Below, piece after piece: positions 42,588 to 54,775 of a stretch of 64,000 bases of DNA. The notes below the pieces were generated by a model. That model ran no database searches. It worked only from the letters and a program-made list of their open reading frames with translations, and had not been told where the DNA came from. The position numbers and the translations under genes are program-made. Location: the NCBI GenBank assembly GCA_015501595.1, contig JADNRX010000004.1:372001-436000 (forward strand). The letters run 5' to 3'. The DNA comes from Hymenopellis radicata. Lineage: Eukaryota; Basidiomycota; Agaricomycetes; Agaricales; Physalacriaceae. Each line of letters opens with the position of its first letter. Positions within the stretch are counted from its first letter, which is position 1.

Positions 42588-45255
42588 CTATTCGTGCACT
42601 ACGATGTCCATAACAGATCTGAAAGGAAATCATTTTGAAACCACCACAACAAGTTCGAATAACACACCTCAAATTCGTCGAATTGCCAGATTCGATATCC
42701 GTCAAAGTCAATGTGTCGATGGTATGAACGCCGGCCATTAACGCCATGAAGCGCATACGCACCGATTGACATGCAGCGGGAAGTAGAGGTCCAATACGCA
42801 CCCGGTTGTCCAACGGCAATACACCAAGAGCACCGGTACTCTTGCCACCATCACCTTTCCTGCGTTGATTTCTGCGATCGGGACAGCTCATTTCGAACCG
42901 TCTCGTTCGCCCTGAGCGGTTGAATACGAAGATGTCCAGCGTGAAGTTGTCGTGTACCGACAATCTAAAGTCGCTATCATCCTGATCTTCCAACAGACCT
43001 ATTGAGACAACGACGGGTTCATCGACACGGGGTTCTTCCTCGCCGTATATATGATGGTTAGGAAGAGGAGTGGCGGGAGCGCTATTCGTGACCATAGGTC
43101 CCTTGTCTCTGCGCATCTCTACACTAGGCCCGACGTACATTTGACTTTGAGACGTTTCTGGCATCTGTGATGGGGGAGTCATTGGCCATGCAGGGCTGGA
43201 TGGGTACGCAGGATACGCGGGCGTGGGTGGGGGCTCCGGGAGGCTGTCTTTCTTCTCGTAGAACGAGAGCTGAGACGAGAGCTGAGGTGCTTCAAATGTA
43301 GTGGGTGAACGAGGCATTTGAAGAGAGGGCGGGAGAGGATGGTACGGCGTTTTTAATGAGCTGCCAGGATTCGGTACTGAAAGTCGCGGAACGGCCGGGA
43401 TGGGCGATGACGGACGCAGAGGACTGCCTGGTATCGTTCCTGGTAGGGTATGTCGCTTCTGAGTTGCGGACGCAAGTGCTTAAGGAATTGGGCTCCCAAG
43501 TGCAAGAGACCCGCGACGCGGAGCGACATTGGAGAGCGCGGTTACGGGAAAGGGTGAAGGAGGTTCAGGGAGAACTTCATGCTCCGAAATTTGATCGTCT
43601 TGTGCCGCTGGTGGTCGACGGGGGAAAGGTTCAATACAGTATTCCACTTGGAAGTGAAAATCTCTGTGGGGTAGATCGCTTGGCCCGACATTTTTGGTGA
43701 TGGCCGACCTATAATGTTGATATTGACTGTACGCCGCAAATCTTGAGGATCATGTTTCCGCCCTCCAGTAGCTAGGAGAGCGTCATTTTCTTCGGGTGAC
43801 TGTAGAAATGTAACGGCATATAAGAGGTTGTACTGTCCTTGAGGACTGATCAACAGAGGGAAGATCTTGCTATCAACCAATGAGTCACCCCATCCAATCA
43901 GCGTGGCTTTCGCCCCTTCGTCCCCAACTTGAATTTCTACATCCTCGACCACGAAATCCATCCCGTCCGCCTGGATAGGATTTTCAACCTCGATACAAAG
44001 GACAACTGTCCGTTCATCGGTTCCGGATTCTCGTAGGTCTCGTTCTTCGCTGTGATTGCTGGCTCGTTCAGGTAACATGACAGCGGGAACGAAGGTCGTT
44101 CGCATACGCATCTGTATGCCAGATATTACATTGAGAGTTTTCCTAAAGGATTTTCGTAGGGTGGGGGGAGCCATGCGTGTCGCCGTCAGCGGAGACGGTG
44201 TAGGTGTCGAAGAAGGTGGTTGAACGATAGGTGGCAATGCGAAGAGCTTTTGACGAGACTCTGAACCCAATCGTGAAGAAGGTAAATACGTGCTACTGGG
44301 AGGGAACGTTGGTCCTATTGTGATTATCGTCATGATTAACCTGAGTATAATTGACAGTCAATTCTCACCTGCGGCAAGGCCTTCCAACAGATTGACTTCT
44401 TCGAAAGCTTCAGACTCTGACTGCTGACCTTGAGCGCTGGCGAGGCCATCAGCAGTTATCGGGGTGGAATGGTTTGACGTGACTTCAGGAAACGACATTA
44501 AGAACGTGCGCAGTGGACTCTTTTGTTGACCAAGAGCCAATGGCTTCTCTCTAAGCGTAGTCGCAATTGTGAGGCAGAGAAGAGGGTTCGGAAATGTTAA
44601 GCGCGTGTAGGCTGTATAGAGGATGATTACTTGGATAGGTGCGAGGGTGTTGCAACTTACACACTGTCAATGTCAGTCTGTAAACGGCAATCCAAGTCTT
44701 TGAGGTTGTAGACCACAGCAATGAGAATGCTTCCGACTCGTCCTGTCCCCAAATACCGGCGGATAGCAGCACTCCATCAACGTTAAGGTATTGGCGGTCA
44801 TTCTGGGCGGTGACCGGGGTGGGGTTGGGTGTACTGGGAGGGAAGATTGAAGGATGGTGAACTTGAAGAGTAGCCGACCTAGGATTCAGCTTGAGAGATG
44901 ACGACGAACGTGGTGGAGCCGAAAGCAGTATAGATCCTTCTTTGTCTGGCCGAGCAGCGGGAAGAGACGAAATAAACATTGCCTCGGTCGAGATCTGAAG
45001 ATGGGTTAGGAACTTGAGCAGGCTGATTGGCGGGTTGTCCGGGTCTGCTGGGGGAAGCGATGCGGGGTGGTTGAGCTGGACAGTCAAAAAGTAATGCATC
45101 TGTTCGTCGAAAAAGGCCAGCCTGCGCTCGCGCTGAGGGTCTCGTAGCTTGGACAGCCATGCGTCCGCCGTAGAAGATGGAGGAAAAGGGATCGAGGTAT
45201 CCGGTAAGGAGAGCTCGAGGGCGGCCGAGCCAAAGTACTGCTCAAATGAGGACAT
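42588..45255 (-). CDS. TRAPP complex subunit, Trs65-like
   Basis: Subunit of the TRAPPII vesicle-tethering/Rab-exchange complex at the Golgi, by resemblance. It begins MSSFEQYFGSAALELS (45255). Beta-sandwich-like segments include QYLNVDGVLLSAGIWG, VVLCIEVENPIQADGMDF, GQYNLLYAVTFL, AIYPTEIFTSKWNTVLNL and the C-terminal LPLDNRVRIGPLLP, MRFMALMAGVHTIDTLTLTD and SVMDIVVHE. A Pro-rich insert (PEPPPTPAYPAYPSSP) lies near 43220. The frame breaks at 43620-43624 (C5 should be C6), and an in-frame TAA near 43490 lies in what reads as an intron ending at CTCAG. Family assignment is from memory of the C-terminal motif. Confidence 0.75.
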
Positions 45256-45387
45256 GAAGGCGCGTTGTGCAGGGTCGTGCCGCTTTTAGAGACCACGTGT
45301 AAAGGCAACCTCGAGGCCACCTTGTTGATGTTTTTGTTTTCATCCATTGCTGGCCGATGTTGAAGCCATCGTCTTCATGATACTGGC

Positions 45388-46317
45388 ATGACCGTTTCCA
45401 CAGCACTTGCCCTTCTGCTTGGTCTTGGAGCCCGCATCCTACTCGATCAACTCACCCGTTCCGACGACTCGCCGTCCTTGCCAACCGCCATTCTACCCGC
45501 CGTTTGGCAGGGCGTCGCCCTCTGCTATGCAGCCAAGGAGCACAACCTTGCCGTTCCCATTGCAGCCGGTATCGCTGCCAAGCTCTATCTTGAGTATGTG
45601 TTCATCCAGGACGCTACCAAATCCATCATTGCTATACTTGGTGTCGTCCTAGGCTTCTTTGCCACCGACTACCTCTCAGCCTTCTTCGACAAACCCAAAG
45701 AAAAGCGCTCCTCGACGTCCTCCACCAAGAAGCCCCACCAGTCATCCGGACACGCTCACGCATCTGCGGACCGAGAACGGCAACGCGATCGAGAGCGCAG
45801 CTCACACCATCGCCGTCGCTCAGAGGACCGCGACACCCGCGACGGACGCCAGTCCCGCTCCTCACGACACACCACTTCAGACATAACTGAAGTGGACTCC
45901 AATTCAGAAATGATCGATCCCAAAGGCTCTTTGAGCCCCCTCGATAGGGAAATTAAAGCCTTACGGGCTCGGGCGTCTCTAGCCGACAGCGAGCGGCGAA
46001 GATTCAAGGAGGAAAAAAAGTGGGCGATAGAGCAGGGAAACATGGAGCTGGCTTCGCAGTTGAGCTGGCAGGTCAAACGATACTCTACCTTGATGAAGAG
46101 TTTCCATAGGGAAGCAGACACGAAATTAATTGAGGGTGCGGTCTCTGTGTCATTCAATGTAGCCATTCTCAATCATTTTGTAGCATCTATGAAAGGACCA
46201 CGACTGAATACGATACAGGAGGACGATACCATCGCCTCCCCTTCCGTGAGAGAAGTCCCAATTGTCAGCGTGGATATTGCACAGTCGAAATCTGGTTTCA
46301 GAGTCAATGTGCGGTAA
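45388..46317 (+). CDS. Integral membrane protein with coiled-coil tail, unknown function
   Basis: The N-terminal ~105 residues hold three or four hydrophobic segments (TALALLLGLGARILL; LPAVWQGVALCYAA; LAVPIAAGIAAKLYLEYVF; SIIAILGVVLGFFATDYL). A Lys/Ser/His/Arg-rich segment (RERQRDRERSSHHRRR) and a charged helix likely to coil follow (IKALRARASLADSERRRFK through QVKRYSTLMKSFHREAD). A 48-nt stopless intron (46136-46183 approximately) can be read through. The protein ends KSGFRVNVR. No family recognised; an ER or nuclear-envelope location is plausible but not shown. It is divergent from the Trs65-like gene, with a 132-bp gap. Confidence 0.7.
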   Translation: MTVSTALALLLGLGARILLDQLTRSDDSPSLPTAILPAVWQGVALCYAAKEHNLAVPIAAGIAAKLYLEYVFIQDATKSIIAILGVVLGFFATDYLSAFFDKPKEKRSSTSSTKKPHQSSGHAHASADRERQRDRERSSHHRRRSEDRDTRDGRQSRSSRHTTSDITEVDSNSEMIDPKGSLSPLDREIKALRARASLADSERRRFKEEKKWAIEQGNMELASQLSWQVKRYSTLMKSFHREADTKLIEGAVSVSFNVAILNHFVASMKGPRLNTIQEDDTIASPSVREVPIVSVDIAQSKSGFRVNVR

Positions 46318-46600
46318 CACTTTCCGCTCACGAGGCTGTGATACAACGGGGCACGTAGAGCGGAACGATCTTGTGGACTTTGTAACTTATATTACTGTAT
46401 TTTGCATATTAAATTCATGCCTGAGATGATACGGAAAGATCTTAATGGGTGGAGTGGGTACAATTACATCGGATGGTTCGAGTCGAAGCTCAGAGTCCAT
46501 ACATGTGCGCGTGGATATTCTCAGTGCTACCTACCCCACCCCCATATTTACAAAAAACGGGCGAACGCTGCACTCAAACCTCTATCAGTTCAAATATACC
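46318..46600. other. Convergent intergenic spacer
   Basis: A 283-bp AT-rich spacer between convergent genes, expected to hold two terminators. Nothing else is seen. Confidence 0.4.
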
Positions 46601-48225
46601 TCAGAACATATATAGACGTACCCTCCAGAAAACGATCCCATCCTCTGTAACATCCATGCTCTCCATCCCCCCTCCATTGATGGTCGTCACCGACCTCACC
46701 GACTGCGTCCCTCGAACGGTGTTCGTGGTCCAGTTTGGGTCTGCACTGGTTACTAACACACCAGAGGAATCGTTGGGTTCAAAGAATTCACTCTTCCTGA
46801 GGCCATCCGTAAAGTCCTCAACCCTAATTTCAGTTTTGTCGTCAAAAGACAGCCATGAAATTAGCTTCATCCCGTTCATCGCATGTTGCTCGCCTGCCCC
46901 AATCGCTTTAAAGATCTGGGCATGCTGCCAGTTGCCAGCAATGAGATCACCCTGGTGGCAGACATACGTATCCGGATTCAAACCGTTGGCATTGAACTTG
47001 ATGCCAATCGGTGCCGCACTGATATTATTCCAAAAGTCGCCAACCTCGCCACGATCCACGCGGTGAATGATGGGAGAGTCTGAAGAAATCGGTACCGATA
47101 TCTGTGGTACGAACTCGACCAGACTTGCGGGGTTCCCAGAGCTATTCCACACACAGCCCGCGATAAGCTTTGGGATAGGAAGTGGGGTCTTGCGGGGATG
47201 TGGTGTGGCGAAATGGTAGTTGTAGAGACGAATTTGTTCCCGTGCCTTATAGTCGGGGTTGCGCTCAAGTATGAGCATGTGCTCTTCATCACGGAAAACA
47301 TAAGAGATTGGGGCCCACGGATCACCATCGTGTTTCCACTACATCTCATTCATTAGGGTGATGAAAAAAGGAAATGACCAACGTACTGCCCACGCTGGTT
47401 TAGCTGGCGAAGCGTATTCCGCAATAACAAGATGGTTGCCTTTTCGTTGATTATACGTAACCAAGATGGCAGCGAAACCGCCTGCAGCTTGCATACGGAT
47501 AGAGGTCGGATGGTTATATGAATCTGCAACAGGCCACCTTAAAGTAGCGTGAGACCGTAGCTCTGAATGATGGTTGATGTCGTTCAATCTGAATATATGT
47601 ATCGCCTTCGGACTGGCACGATTATCGCTGAAAATCATTTCGGTGTTTTGATTATCTTCAATGACGGGCAGACGTACTGTTGTTCCACTAGAAGAAGCCT
47701 CCTCTGCCGCCTATCGAAGGCTACAGCCATAGCATGTCGGATAGGTTTGTCATGTCCAACGAGTATAACTTCTGTTTTATAGCTTTCTGGCCTAGACAGC
47801 TCGCAGAGACAGTGCGCCGAAAGTGCAGCTTGACTTTCTGGCGGTCCTCGATGAGATGGTATATATAACCATCAGAGCATCCAGCAAAGGAAGGATAGTT
47901 CACGCTGTAACATGGGTCCGCAACGCGAAGCGAGGTGAACTCTGCAGAGACGCCGATGGTGACAATTTGTTGTACTTTCCACGACATGGAGTGCCAGCCA
48001 ATGATGTACTCTTCCGCAGCCCTTGCCACTTCATTGGTAGCTTTACCCTTGAATCCATAGCAGAGGAGGAATCGTTTGATCAAATTTCGATCAGCAGGGC
48101 AGTTCTGGGCAAAATATGGGGCCATCCATCTCATTACCTGAATCCGAAAGAAGAAAAGGTTAGGTGGAAGGGTATAAAGACTAGGGCATTTCGACGTACG
48201 TCTCTCCATCCTGCGGAGACTCCAT
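46601..48225 (-). CDS. F-box-like protein, tentative model
   Basis: Several exons on the minus strand look coding and resemble the F-box/beta-propeller-like families expanded in mushrooms. Segments in order: MESPQDGET (possible start at 48225), PADRNLIKRFLLCYGF, YHLIEDRQKVKLHF, HDKPIRHAMAVAFDRRQRRLL, KAIHIFRLNDINHHSELRSH, AGGFAAILVTYNQRKGNHLVI, then WKHDGDPWAPISYVFRDEEH and a long last exon ending VRLYMF at 46601. The exon join AW|WK is clear, but the junction around 47760-47800 does not keep frame with standard sites, so either another homopolymer error or an exon I missed is present. Function (substrate adaptor for SCF ubiquitin ligase) is inferred weakly. Confidence 0.4.
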
Positions 48226-48792
48226 CAGGGATGCGGGGGTATCTCAGGCTACTGGGCAAAACAGCGAAGTCCTTCTGAGTCTGGTGCATTTGTATAGGTA
48301 CGAGTGTCCAATGGGCGTTATACAGCGAGAGTGAGGGGAGGTATAGACAGTGTTGGTTCGGACATGGAGGCGGGGCCGCCTTTATAGTCCAAGGTTGAAC
48401 AATAGATGTGCGCCACGCATGAAGCGTTGCCTGACGACCCAAGACGAGAAGAGCAAGCCCTTCACCGCATTAGGAAGTAGGTACGATAGTACAATAATCC
48501 TGCTTGCGGGGTACAAGAGAAGAAAAAAACAAGCGGGTTATTGTTCCAAGAATGGCTTAAACAAAACGGTGATGAACCATTGTGTTGAACGATGCTGTCA
48601 GACCACCTTGGAAAGCTGAGATAACATTGAGCACCCTCTAGGCCAGTCGTCATCGATTCATCTAGGATGGAAGATGGTCAAGGACAGGCAAGGATGTCAT
48701 CGGAGTTTGAAAACGTGATGCATCACCTCACGTGTTGTTGTTTTCTTACCGTCACGATCGGTCGACACGGTCCCCTTCAGTTTCTAACGACC
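48226..48792. other. Intergenic before RNase H2B
   Basis: A 567-bp gap between divergent genes; the true 5' ends may extend into it (an in-frame Met for the right-hand gene lies at 48667). No independent gene recognised. Confidence 0.4.
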
Positions 48793-50062
48793 ATGCAGCT
48801 GCAGATTGGCATCCTTCCGGAAGGTAGGCATGAATATATCACGGTTGAAAACGCGACATTCAGCAACCCCAGATGTTCTGCAAGCCACTTGCGCTCAGAT
48901 CGAAGCAGCGGATGGTCACCAGTGGCGTTTCGTTCGACTCCCACATCCTCGTTCGGGTACGCGTCACTCAAATCCTCTTATTATTTCTAACCGCGTATTA
49001 GCACTACCTACACTATTCTATCTAAGCCCAGGAAACAACGCGAATGACGCGTACTCTCAGGTACTAGAAGTCCAAGCCGTCTCTCCCTCGAACAAGCGCT
49101 CCTGGTTCGTTGACCAGTCCGTTGTTGCAGGTTTTTCTTTACGTCTATCTATTATGCGCTTGGACTAATGAATTATAGATGGCAAGCTGCTCATGATGAC
49201 ACCCATTGATCCTGCATTCTTGTTGATTCCGTTGCTCCACCTCGTTGCGCCGGTAGGGCCTTGCTTGTTGATCCCTTCTTGCTGACTGACTCTTGCACTA
49301 GAATGCAGGCGCTACTTCATTTCGTACTGCTGAAGACATTTTTGAAGAATGTGTGACACGGATCAAGGAGAAAGATGATGCTGGAGAAATCGCCGAAGTC
49401 GACCTCTCCAGACTTTTTGCTATGGGATGTATGGAGGCAGCTTTGCATCGCATCTGTGAGACGAAAGGTGTGCTTAGAACAGTCCTGCCATGTCCTTGTC
49501 TGATGACTTCTAGATGTCGCGTCAACTATCACAGTCTTCAGATATTCCCTCTCAAGGTCCTCACATATCTCCAACAGAAGGTTAATCACTTGTCAGCAGC
49601 TCCTGTGGCCGATATATCGCGGTCCATTACTCGAAATTTCGCTAAAGATGGTCTCTTTGAGGACGACAGGGAGGAGCTCCTTAAGGGTGAGTGTTATCTG
49701 GAGCCGCGAGGCGTAGTCTTACATGTGCGCCAGCTGCCCGCCTTCGAGTCGCCTGTGACTTGATATCACACTACCTCTCAGCGGAATGGTCAAACAAGCT
49801 TACAGCATGCTATGAGTAAGTCATAAAGGATTTTTCGCTCTGAATATGTCTAAAAGTACCTAGCTTCAAGGCACTTGATGTGCATTTGACCGATCTACAC
49901 AACCAGGAAACTCAAGTTGCTGTCTCAAAAAGTACGAAGGCCGCAGCTGCTGCACCTGAGAAGAAGCGTAAGGCTGGGAAAGGGTCTCAAGGGGTCGAGA
50001 AACTCAAAAAGGTCAATACAAAGGGTATGGCGAAGCTATCGACATTCTTCACGAAGAAGTGA
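48793..50062 (+). CDS. RNASEH2B: Ribonuclease H2 subunit B
   Basis: Structural subunit of RNase H2, which removes ribonucleotides from DNA in the nucleus. Start chosen at MQLQIGILPED (48793); 48667 is an alternative. Family motifs include ATCAQIEAADGHQWRFVRLPHPRS, SPSNKRSWFVDQSVV, DGKLLMMTPIDPAFLLIPLL and DLSRLFAMGCMEAALHRICE. The C-terminal helices include AARLRVACDLISHYLS and AEWSNKL, and a Lys-rich tail ends KGMAKLSTFFTKK, a PCNA-interacting-peptide-like motif as in the human protein. The frame breaks at 49554-49555 (AA should be AAA) between RYSLS and KVLTYLQQKV. Seven exons. Confidence 0.87.
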
Positions 50063-50234
50063 AGGTCGATATAAGTAGTAACATACATTGGCTGACATGA
50101 AATGGTCGCGCAAGGGATATCAACTGGGATTGAGATGCATAGTTGACGACGCCTAGGTACAGTGCGGATATAGTGTTGTTCACCGATGGCTTTGACAAGC
50201 CGGGATTGTCCCTGCCATATTTTTGAAAGCAAGA
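50063..50234. other. Convergent spacer RNASEH2B / carboxypeptidase
   Basis: A 172-bp spacer with no gene; presumed terminators of both genes. Confidence 0.4.
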
Positions 50235-52068
50235 CTAACGTCGTCCACGGGTGGGCGTTCCGACGTGAATGCCGCTAATGAATTTCGTAAACACGTCCTG
50301 CGCTACTTTGGGCTGGAAGGCGGGCATCGCATGGCCGGCCGAAAACACGCGCCTACAAAGCTATGAGTCGCGACGCCGCAGCCAAGTGACGAAATCTTAC
50401 ACGAATGAGATAGCCTGGCCGGGGACAACCTTATATTGGCCCACAGTCTCTCCTTCCGAGATCAAGGGAAGGAGCGGCATGGTAGAGAAATGCTGTTTTC
50501 CAAACCAATCCATTTCAGAGATGCACTCATGGATCCCCAGCCAATCAGCCCTTAGTAAATGTTTGAGTACGATGACCAAGTCATGCAAAGAAAAGAAAGC
50601 CTTACTTCATGTCTGCATCTCCGGCCTGGAATGCGCAAGTTGAAAGCAGGATCTTCTGGAGAAGCTACCCACTCACCCATATAAGAAGTTGAACCCGCCC
50701 ACCGTTCGCTAGCGCAGCGAGATTGGAGAGGAACGAACGGCCTGTCTCTCCAGACTTAGCAAAGCGGAAGTGCGCACTTGAGTCGCATTGATCAAATGTG
50801 GCTCCCTTCGCACCGATTAACTTCTTCACACTCTTGTCTCGAATAAAATCAGCATAATACGTTGGCGGGAATACTTTCCCAGTTGACGAGTTTTGCCTGA
50901 GGTCGTCGGCTTCTCTGTCTCCTACAAGAGGAAGAAGTACGTTGTTGGTCTAGATGTAATGGTTGCGTCAGAGAGAACAAATTGGAGAATAAGAGAACTG
51001 GAGCATACACAAGCAATAGCGGCGTCGTGACAAGTCTCATCGTCGCCGTCGTCGTTACAATCTGCAAGAGCGGGACCACATGTTTCGTTGAATGCTTTCT
51101 CCGCGTCTTCGATAATAGAATCATTGGCAAGAGGACCATACGAAGGGGCATCTCGGGCGAAATTAATGAGAGTCTTGAACTGAATCATTGGATCATGTTT
51201 GCCGCTACATGGAGGAGTCAGATACGCCGAGTCCTTGACAACATACAATGAGAAAAGAAGGACTGACTTATTTATGATCAACTTGGTGACCTCTATCTTA
51301 GTTCCGTTAATCTCACCACTGTCTATTCTGTCATTCTGGGCAAGGAAAAATTCGGTAAAGACTGGTCCGAATCTGCCACCGTAGGATTCGGTGGCGATAA
51401 TGAAACTTTCACATACAGTTCAGACGCGGGGCGTAAGGCATGGTAATCAATCCGATAACTCACTCTCTGCCTTGCAAGTGCTGAAAATCCTTGTGGTCGA
51501 AGAAGATTTGGAACGCCTTCCATATGATTGGGGCTGCTTCGTAGGAAGTGTTGACCAGCGTCGATCCAGTAGAAAATCCTGCCCCAAAAGGTTGGTCTAT
51601 GTAAATCACTGCCGTTTATGAGAGGGATGTATCACATATGAACGTTGATAACGTACTATTGGAAGCATTATTCCAGCTATAAGGATTGTAGATGGTGCTT
51701 TCCCCATCGGCATCAACGGTGCACGGTCCGTTCTCTATATATCCTTCAGGTATCTGAGTACAGTTAAAAAGGCGGAATATACCTTCGAACAAGCCAATCA
51801 TTGAGGAGCATCCTGGTCCTCCATTCAACCACAACGTCAAAGGTTTATTGTCGGGGTCACTGCGAGCGTCGAAGTACCAGAACCAAAGCGCGTCGTCCGA
51901 TTCCTCGTCCAGATTTATAAATCCAGATGCCTGATAAACGTCTGATGTTGTTTCGCAAATGCCGGAGTTGGATGTAAAGGTAAGTGACTGAGAGAACACG
52001 GAGGTTACGCCCAATACAAGGAAGACCAAGAGGAGTGGCCGAGAAGAAAACATGGCGATGAGCGCCAT
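50235..52068 (-). CDS. Secreted serine carboxypeptidase (S10 family)
   Basis: Removes C-terminal residues from peptides, probably secreted or vacuolar. The signal peptide MALIAMFSSRPLLLVFLVLG (52068; alternative Met at 52053) precedes the mature enzyme. Family motifs: WLNGGPGCSSMIGLF (oxyanion region), MIYIDQPFGAGFST, catalytic Ser in TESYGGRFGP, GPALADCND with several Cys, LRQNSSTGKVFPPTYY, catalytic Asp in WAGDADMN followed by ADWLG, and catalytic His in SAGHAMPAFQP. The C-terminus is GTPTRGRR. About ten introns, with the frame intact at every junction checked. N-glycosylation sequons are numerous. About 490 residues. Confidence 0.9.
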
Positions 52069-52439
52069 TCGGAGTCAGAGCTGGTGAAAACTGTCGCATT
52101 GGGTCTATATAAGGACTGTCATAACGATAAGTAGTTCTTGTTTCGGTGATTGTAAGTATCCTAGAGCTTGAGAAGATCAATCAGCATGAGTAGAAACGCA
52201 CAGAAAAAATGCCAAGATTTCAGAGCGGAGATATTATGTCCCCGGTATCCAGGAATCGTATCCAATGAGCGCCAGAAAATTGAAGTTTGATTGCCTTGAA
52301 AGCACGTTAAACACCATAATGGCTTCTGTCTTATTATAGCTTCAGAGATGGGTGAAACTGCAAGATCGGATCATGGTGTGGCCGTGTTTGTCACCGCCTT
52401 CCTCCAACACCATCACCAATCGAAGTCGCGTCTTTGGGA
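52069..52439. promoter_or_regulatory. Divergent promoter carboxypeptidase / unknown
   Basis: A 371-bp spacer between divergent starts. A TATATAAGG-like box lies just upstream of the carboxypeptidase (revcomp near 52108-52116), a plausible TATA element. Nothing else recognised. Confidence 0.45.
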
Positions 52440-54572
52440 ATGGCGGAAAATCCGCTCAAGACATACGTCGACCGTGCTACACAGACGGATCCTGCACTTC
52501 CACCTGACACGGACATCGAATCTACAGTCACGAATCCCTCTGAGCCTGCGCGCGACCGTGACCACGCCAAATCTTCCATCTTGGAGTCCTCATCGCTAGC
52601 CCGTCATCTCCAGAAACCCCACTTTACCTTCAATGGACCCTCAGTCCTCGCTTCGACTCTCACCAGTCGCGTTGTCTCGCTGCCTGAGACGACTCCGCCG
52701 GTAAAGATCAAGGCCGGAAGCAAGCAGCGCGTCGTCTCCTTGACCGACTGCAAGACATTTGCATTGGCAGATCAAATAGACGATTCAACCTCCTCTCATT
52801 GCCCTGAAACGTCGATCTCTACGGAGCTTTCTCAGACCTCGTCTGATAGCAGTTTGCATTATTCCGGCTCTCGTCGCTCTCGTCATCTAGCTATGCCCCA
52901 GACGCCCTCTCCTCCGTCATCTCCGGAGTCTGTTATGATTATAGGCAATGATGTCCAAGTTCCAGAATCGTTTCTCAATCAGAAGCATACCGCTGTAAAA
53001 CCTTCCATGTTCCGCGAAGAAAATGGTGAGTATATGCTATCTAAACACGACTTCTCGTGTTTAATAACCATCCGATAGGATGGATGACCTGGGCCACGTC
53101 TCCTCCACGGCCGATTCCTGCGCTTCACGGACCGTTATCTCTTCCCTATGCAAGATGCCCATCGTATGTGCCACCATTTATCCCAAAATATTGTCTCATT
53201 CTCGCATTAGTGGAGCTGAAGGCACCGTGATTGAGGGCGAGGATTTTTCCCGTGTAGTATGGGGTTTAGGCGCGAATGCATCATCAAACGAGCCATCTGT
53301 TGAACCGGATCACATCAAGTCCTCCATTCCGGTCGAAAAGCGTGAACGGCACCATTCCAATACGGTCCCGTGTGTCAAGCGAGTTTCAGACAGCTACTCC
53401 AGTGGAACCGCAGGCGGACCCAATCCGGCAAAACAACGGCTTTTACGTCGTGATGCTATCTCTCACTCTCCTTTGATATCCAACCAAACGCAGACCCTCA
53501 TTGGACGAACACTATCGGGAAGCGCAGCAGCTGTCAAGGATTCCGAACCATACAGCAGTCTAGGACTCTCATTTTCCGAGCCACCTCGTCACTTCAACAA
53601 CAGCAATTCGCGCCAACAGAAGGATCCATTTTTCCTTCGCACTTCACCTGCCGTCAGGGATTGCAATCTCTCGCAGATCACCAGCCCTCATATCTTCATC
53701 GATTCCCGCGAAAATCCTGGAAGAACGTCACAGGTTATCATCCCAAGCGGACCTCGCATGTCAGCATTGGACATTGCCCAGCAATATCGACTAAAGCAGC
53801 AAATCGAAAAAGTCTTACTCACGCCCCCTGATTCAACAAAACCAGAACTATGGTCTCCTCATCTCTCACAGCTTGATCTCCGTGACCTCGCTACTACCGA
53901 TTCATCCTACTTTGACACCCTGCGACACACCGGCAACGGCGCATACCGTGATCCCGATAGTCAACATAGCCTCGATAGCCATCACGCGCCGCAACCTCTG
54001 CCCGTTTCTGACTACTATACAGACCCATCTCAAGAACTACGCGATTTCGTATTCAACCAGATCACATCTCCTCAGCTCCCAATTCGTCGCGTTTTGTTCC
54101 CCCGCATGAACGACAGACTTACGATGATCTTCAGCAACGTTCTCCTCCTCTAGATTTGTCTCCATTCATTGATTCCTCACTCCTTTCCGAGCAATTTCAC
54201 GACATTCGAACTGCTCACCCATTCTCGCGTCCCAGACCTCGTACTTCTCAGTCGATTCCTCAGGCTTACATACCTCCCTCACCTACTTCGCCTGACGTCC
54301 TCAAAATTCTCGACTGGTACATCCTCGCCAACCTCGTTCTATCCCGTTTGCTCGTCTCCTACCGTCGCTTGTCAGCCGTGCCTGAAGAAGATGAATCGAA
54401 ACAGTTATCCCCAGCAGCTCGAGAGCGCCGGTCGCGCTCGTCATTCATATTGGATCTTGGACAACAGGCTGGGGACAAGACACGAAGGCCTCCAGTCGGT
54501 ATAAAGGTTCGATGGCGAATGCTCAGCCTGAAAAGTTCATCAAATCGCCGCCTGTGCAAAGCCGACGTCTGA
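52440..54572 (+). CDS. Ser/Pro-rich disordered protein, unknown function
   Basis: The start MAENPLKTYVDRATQTDPAL (52440). Two introns near 53026-53079 and 53163-53210 give ...MFREENGWMTWATSPPRP and CPSGAEGTVIEGED. The rest is one long exon rich in Ser, Pro, Thr, Gln and Asn with many SP/TP sites. One more ordered stretch is MSALDIAQQYRLKQQIEKV. The frame breaks at 54099-54103 (C5 should be C6). The corrected frame continues PPHERQTYDDLQQRSPPLD through a helical LDWYILANLVLSRLLVSYR to a stop at 54572. No domain recognised. The sequence style suggests a regulatory or signalling scaffold, but that is a guess. About 690 residues. Confidence 0.6.
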
Positions 54573-54775
54573 GTTGCAAAATGCCAATAAAGAGAACGGA
54601 TTGGCGACGAGAAATCATGGAGCGGAGTCAGCGCTCAGATCGCTGAAACTTTCACGTCTTTCCCTCTTTCACTTGACCTGTACTTAGCTTAGATATGTTT
54701 TCATCGAATCACGCATGGTTTGTAGAAATTTCGCAGTCTTTAGCTTTATCAACATTATTTCTACGACATCAAATC
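54573..54775. other. Convergent spacer
   Basis: A 203-bp spacer between the convergent disordered-protein gene and the methylcitrate dehydratase gene. No gene seen. Confidence 0.4.

Noticed and set aside
43480..43500. Premature stop (TAA) in the Trs65-like gene
   Set aside because: The surrounding stretch can be spliced as a GT...CTCAG intron in phase, which removes the stop and joins Pro-rich coding sequence.
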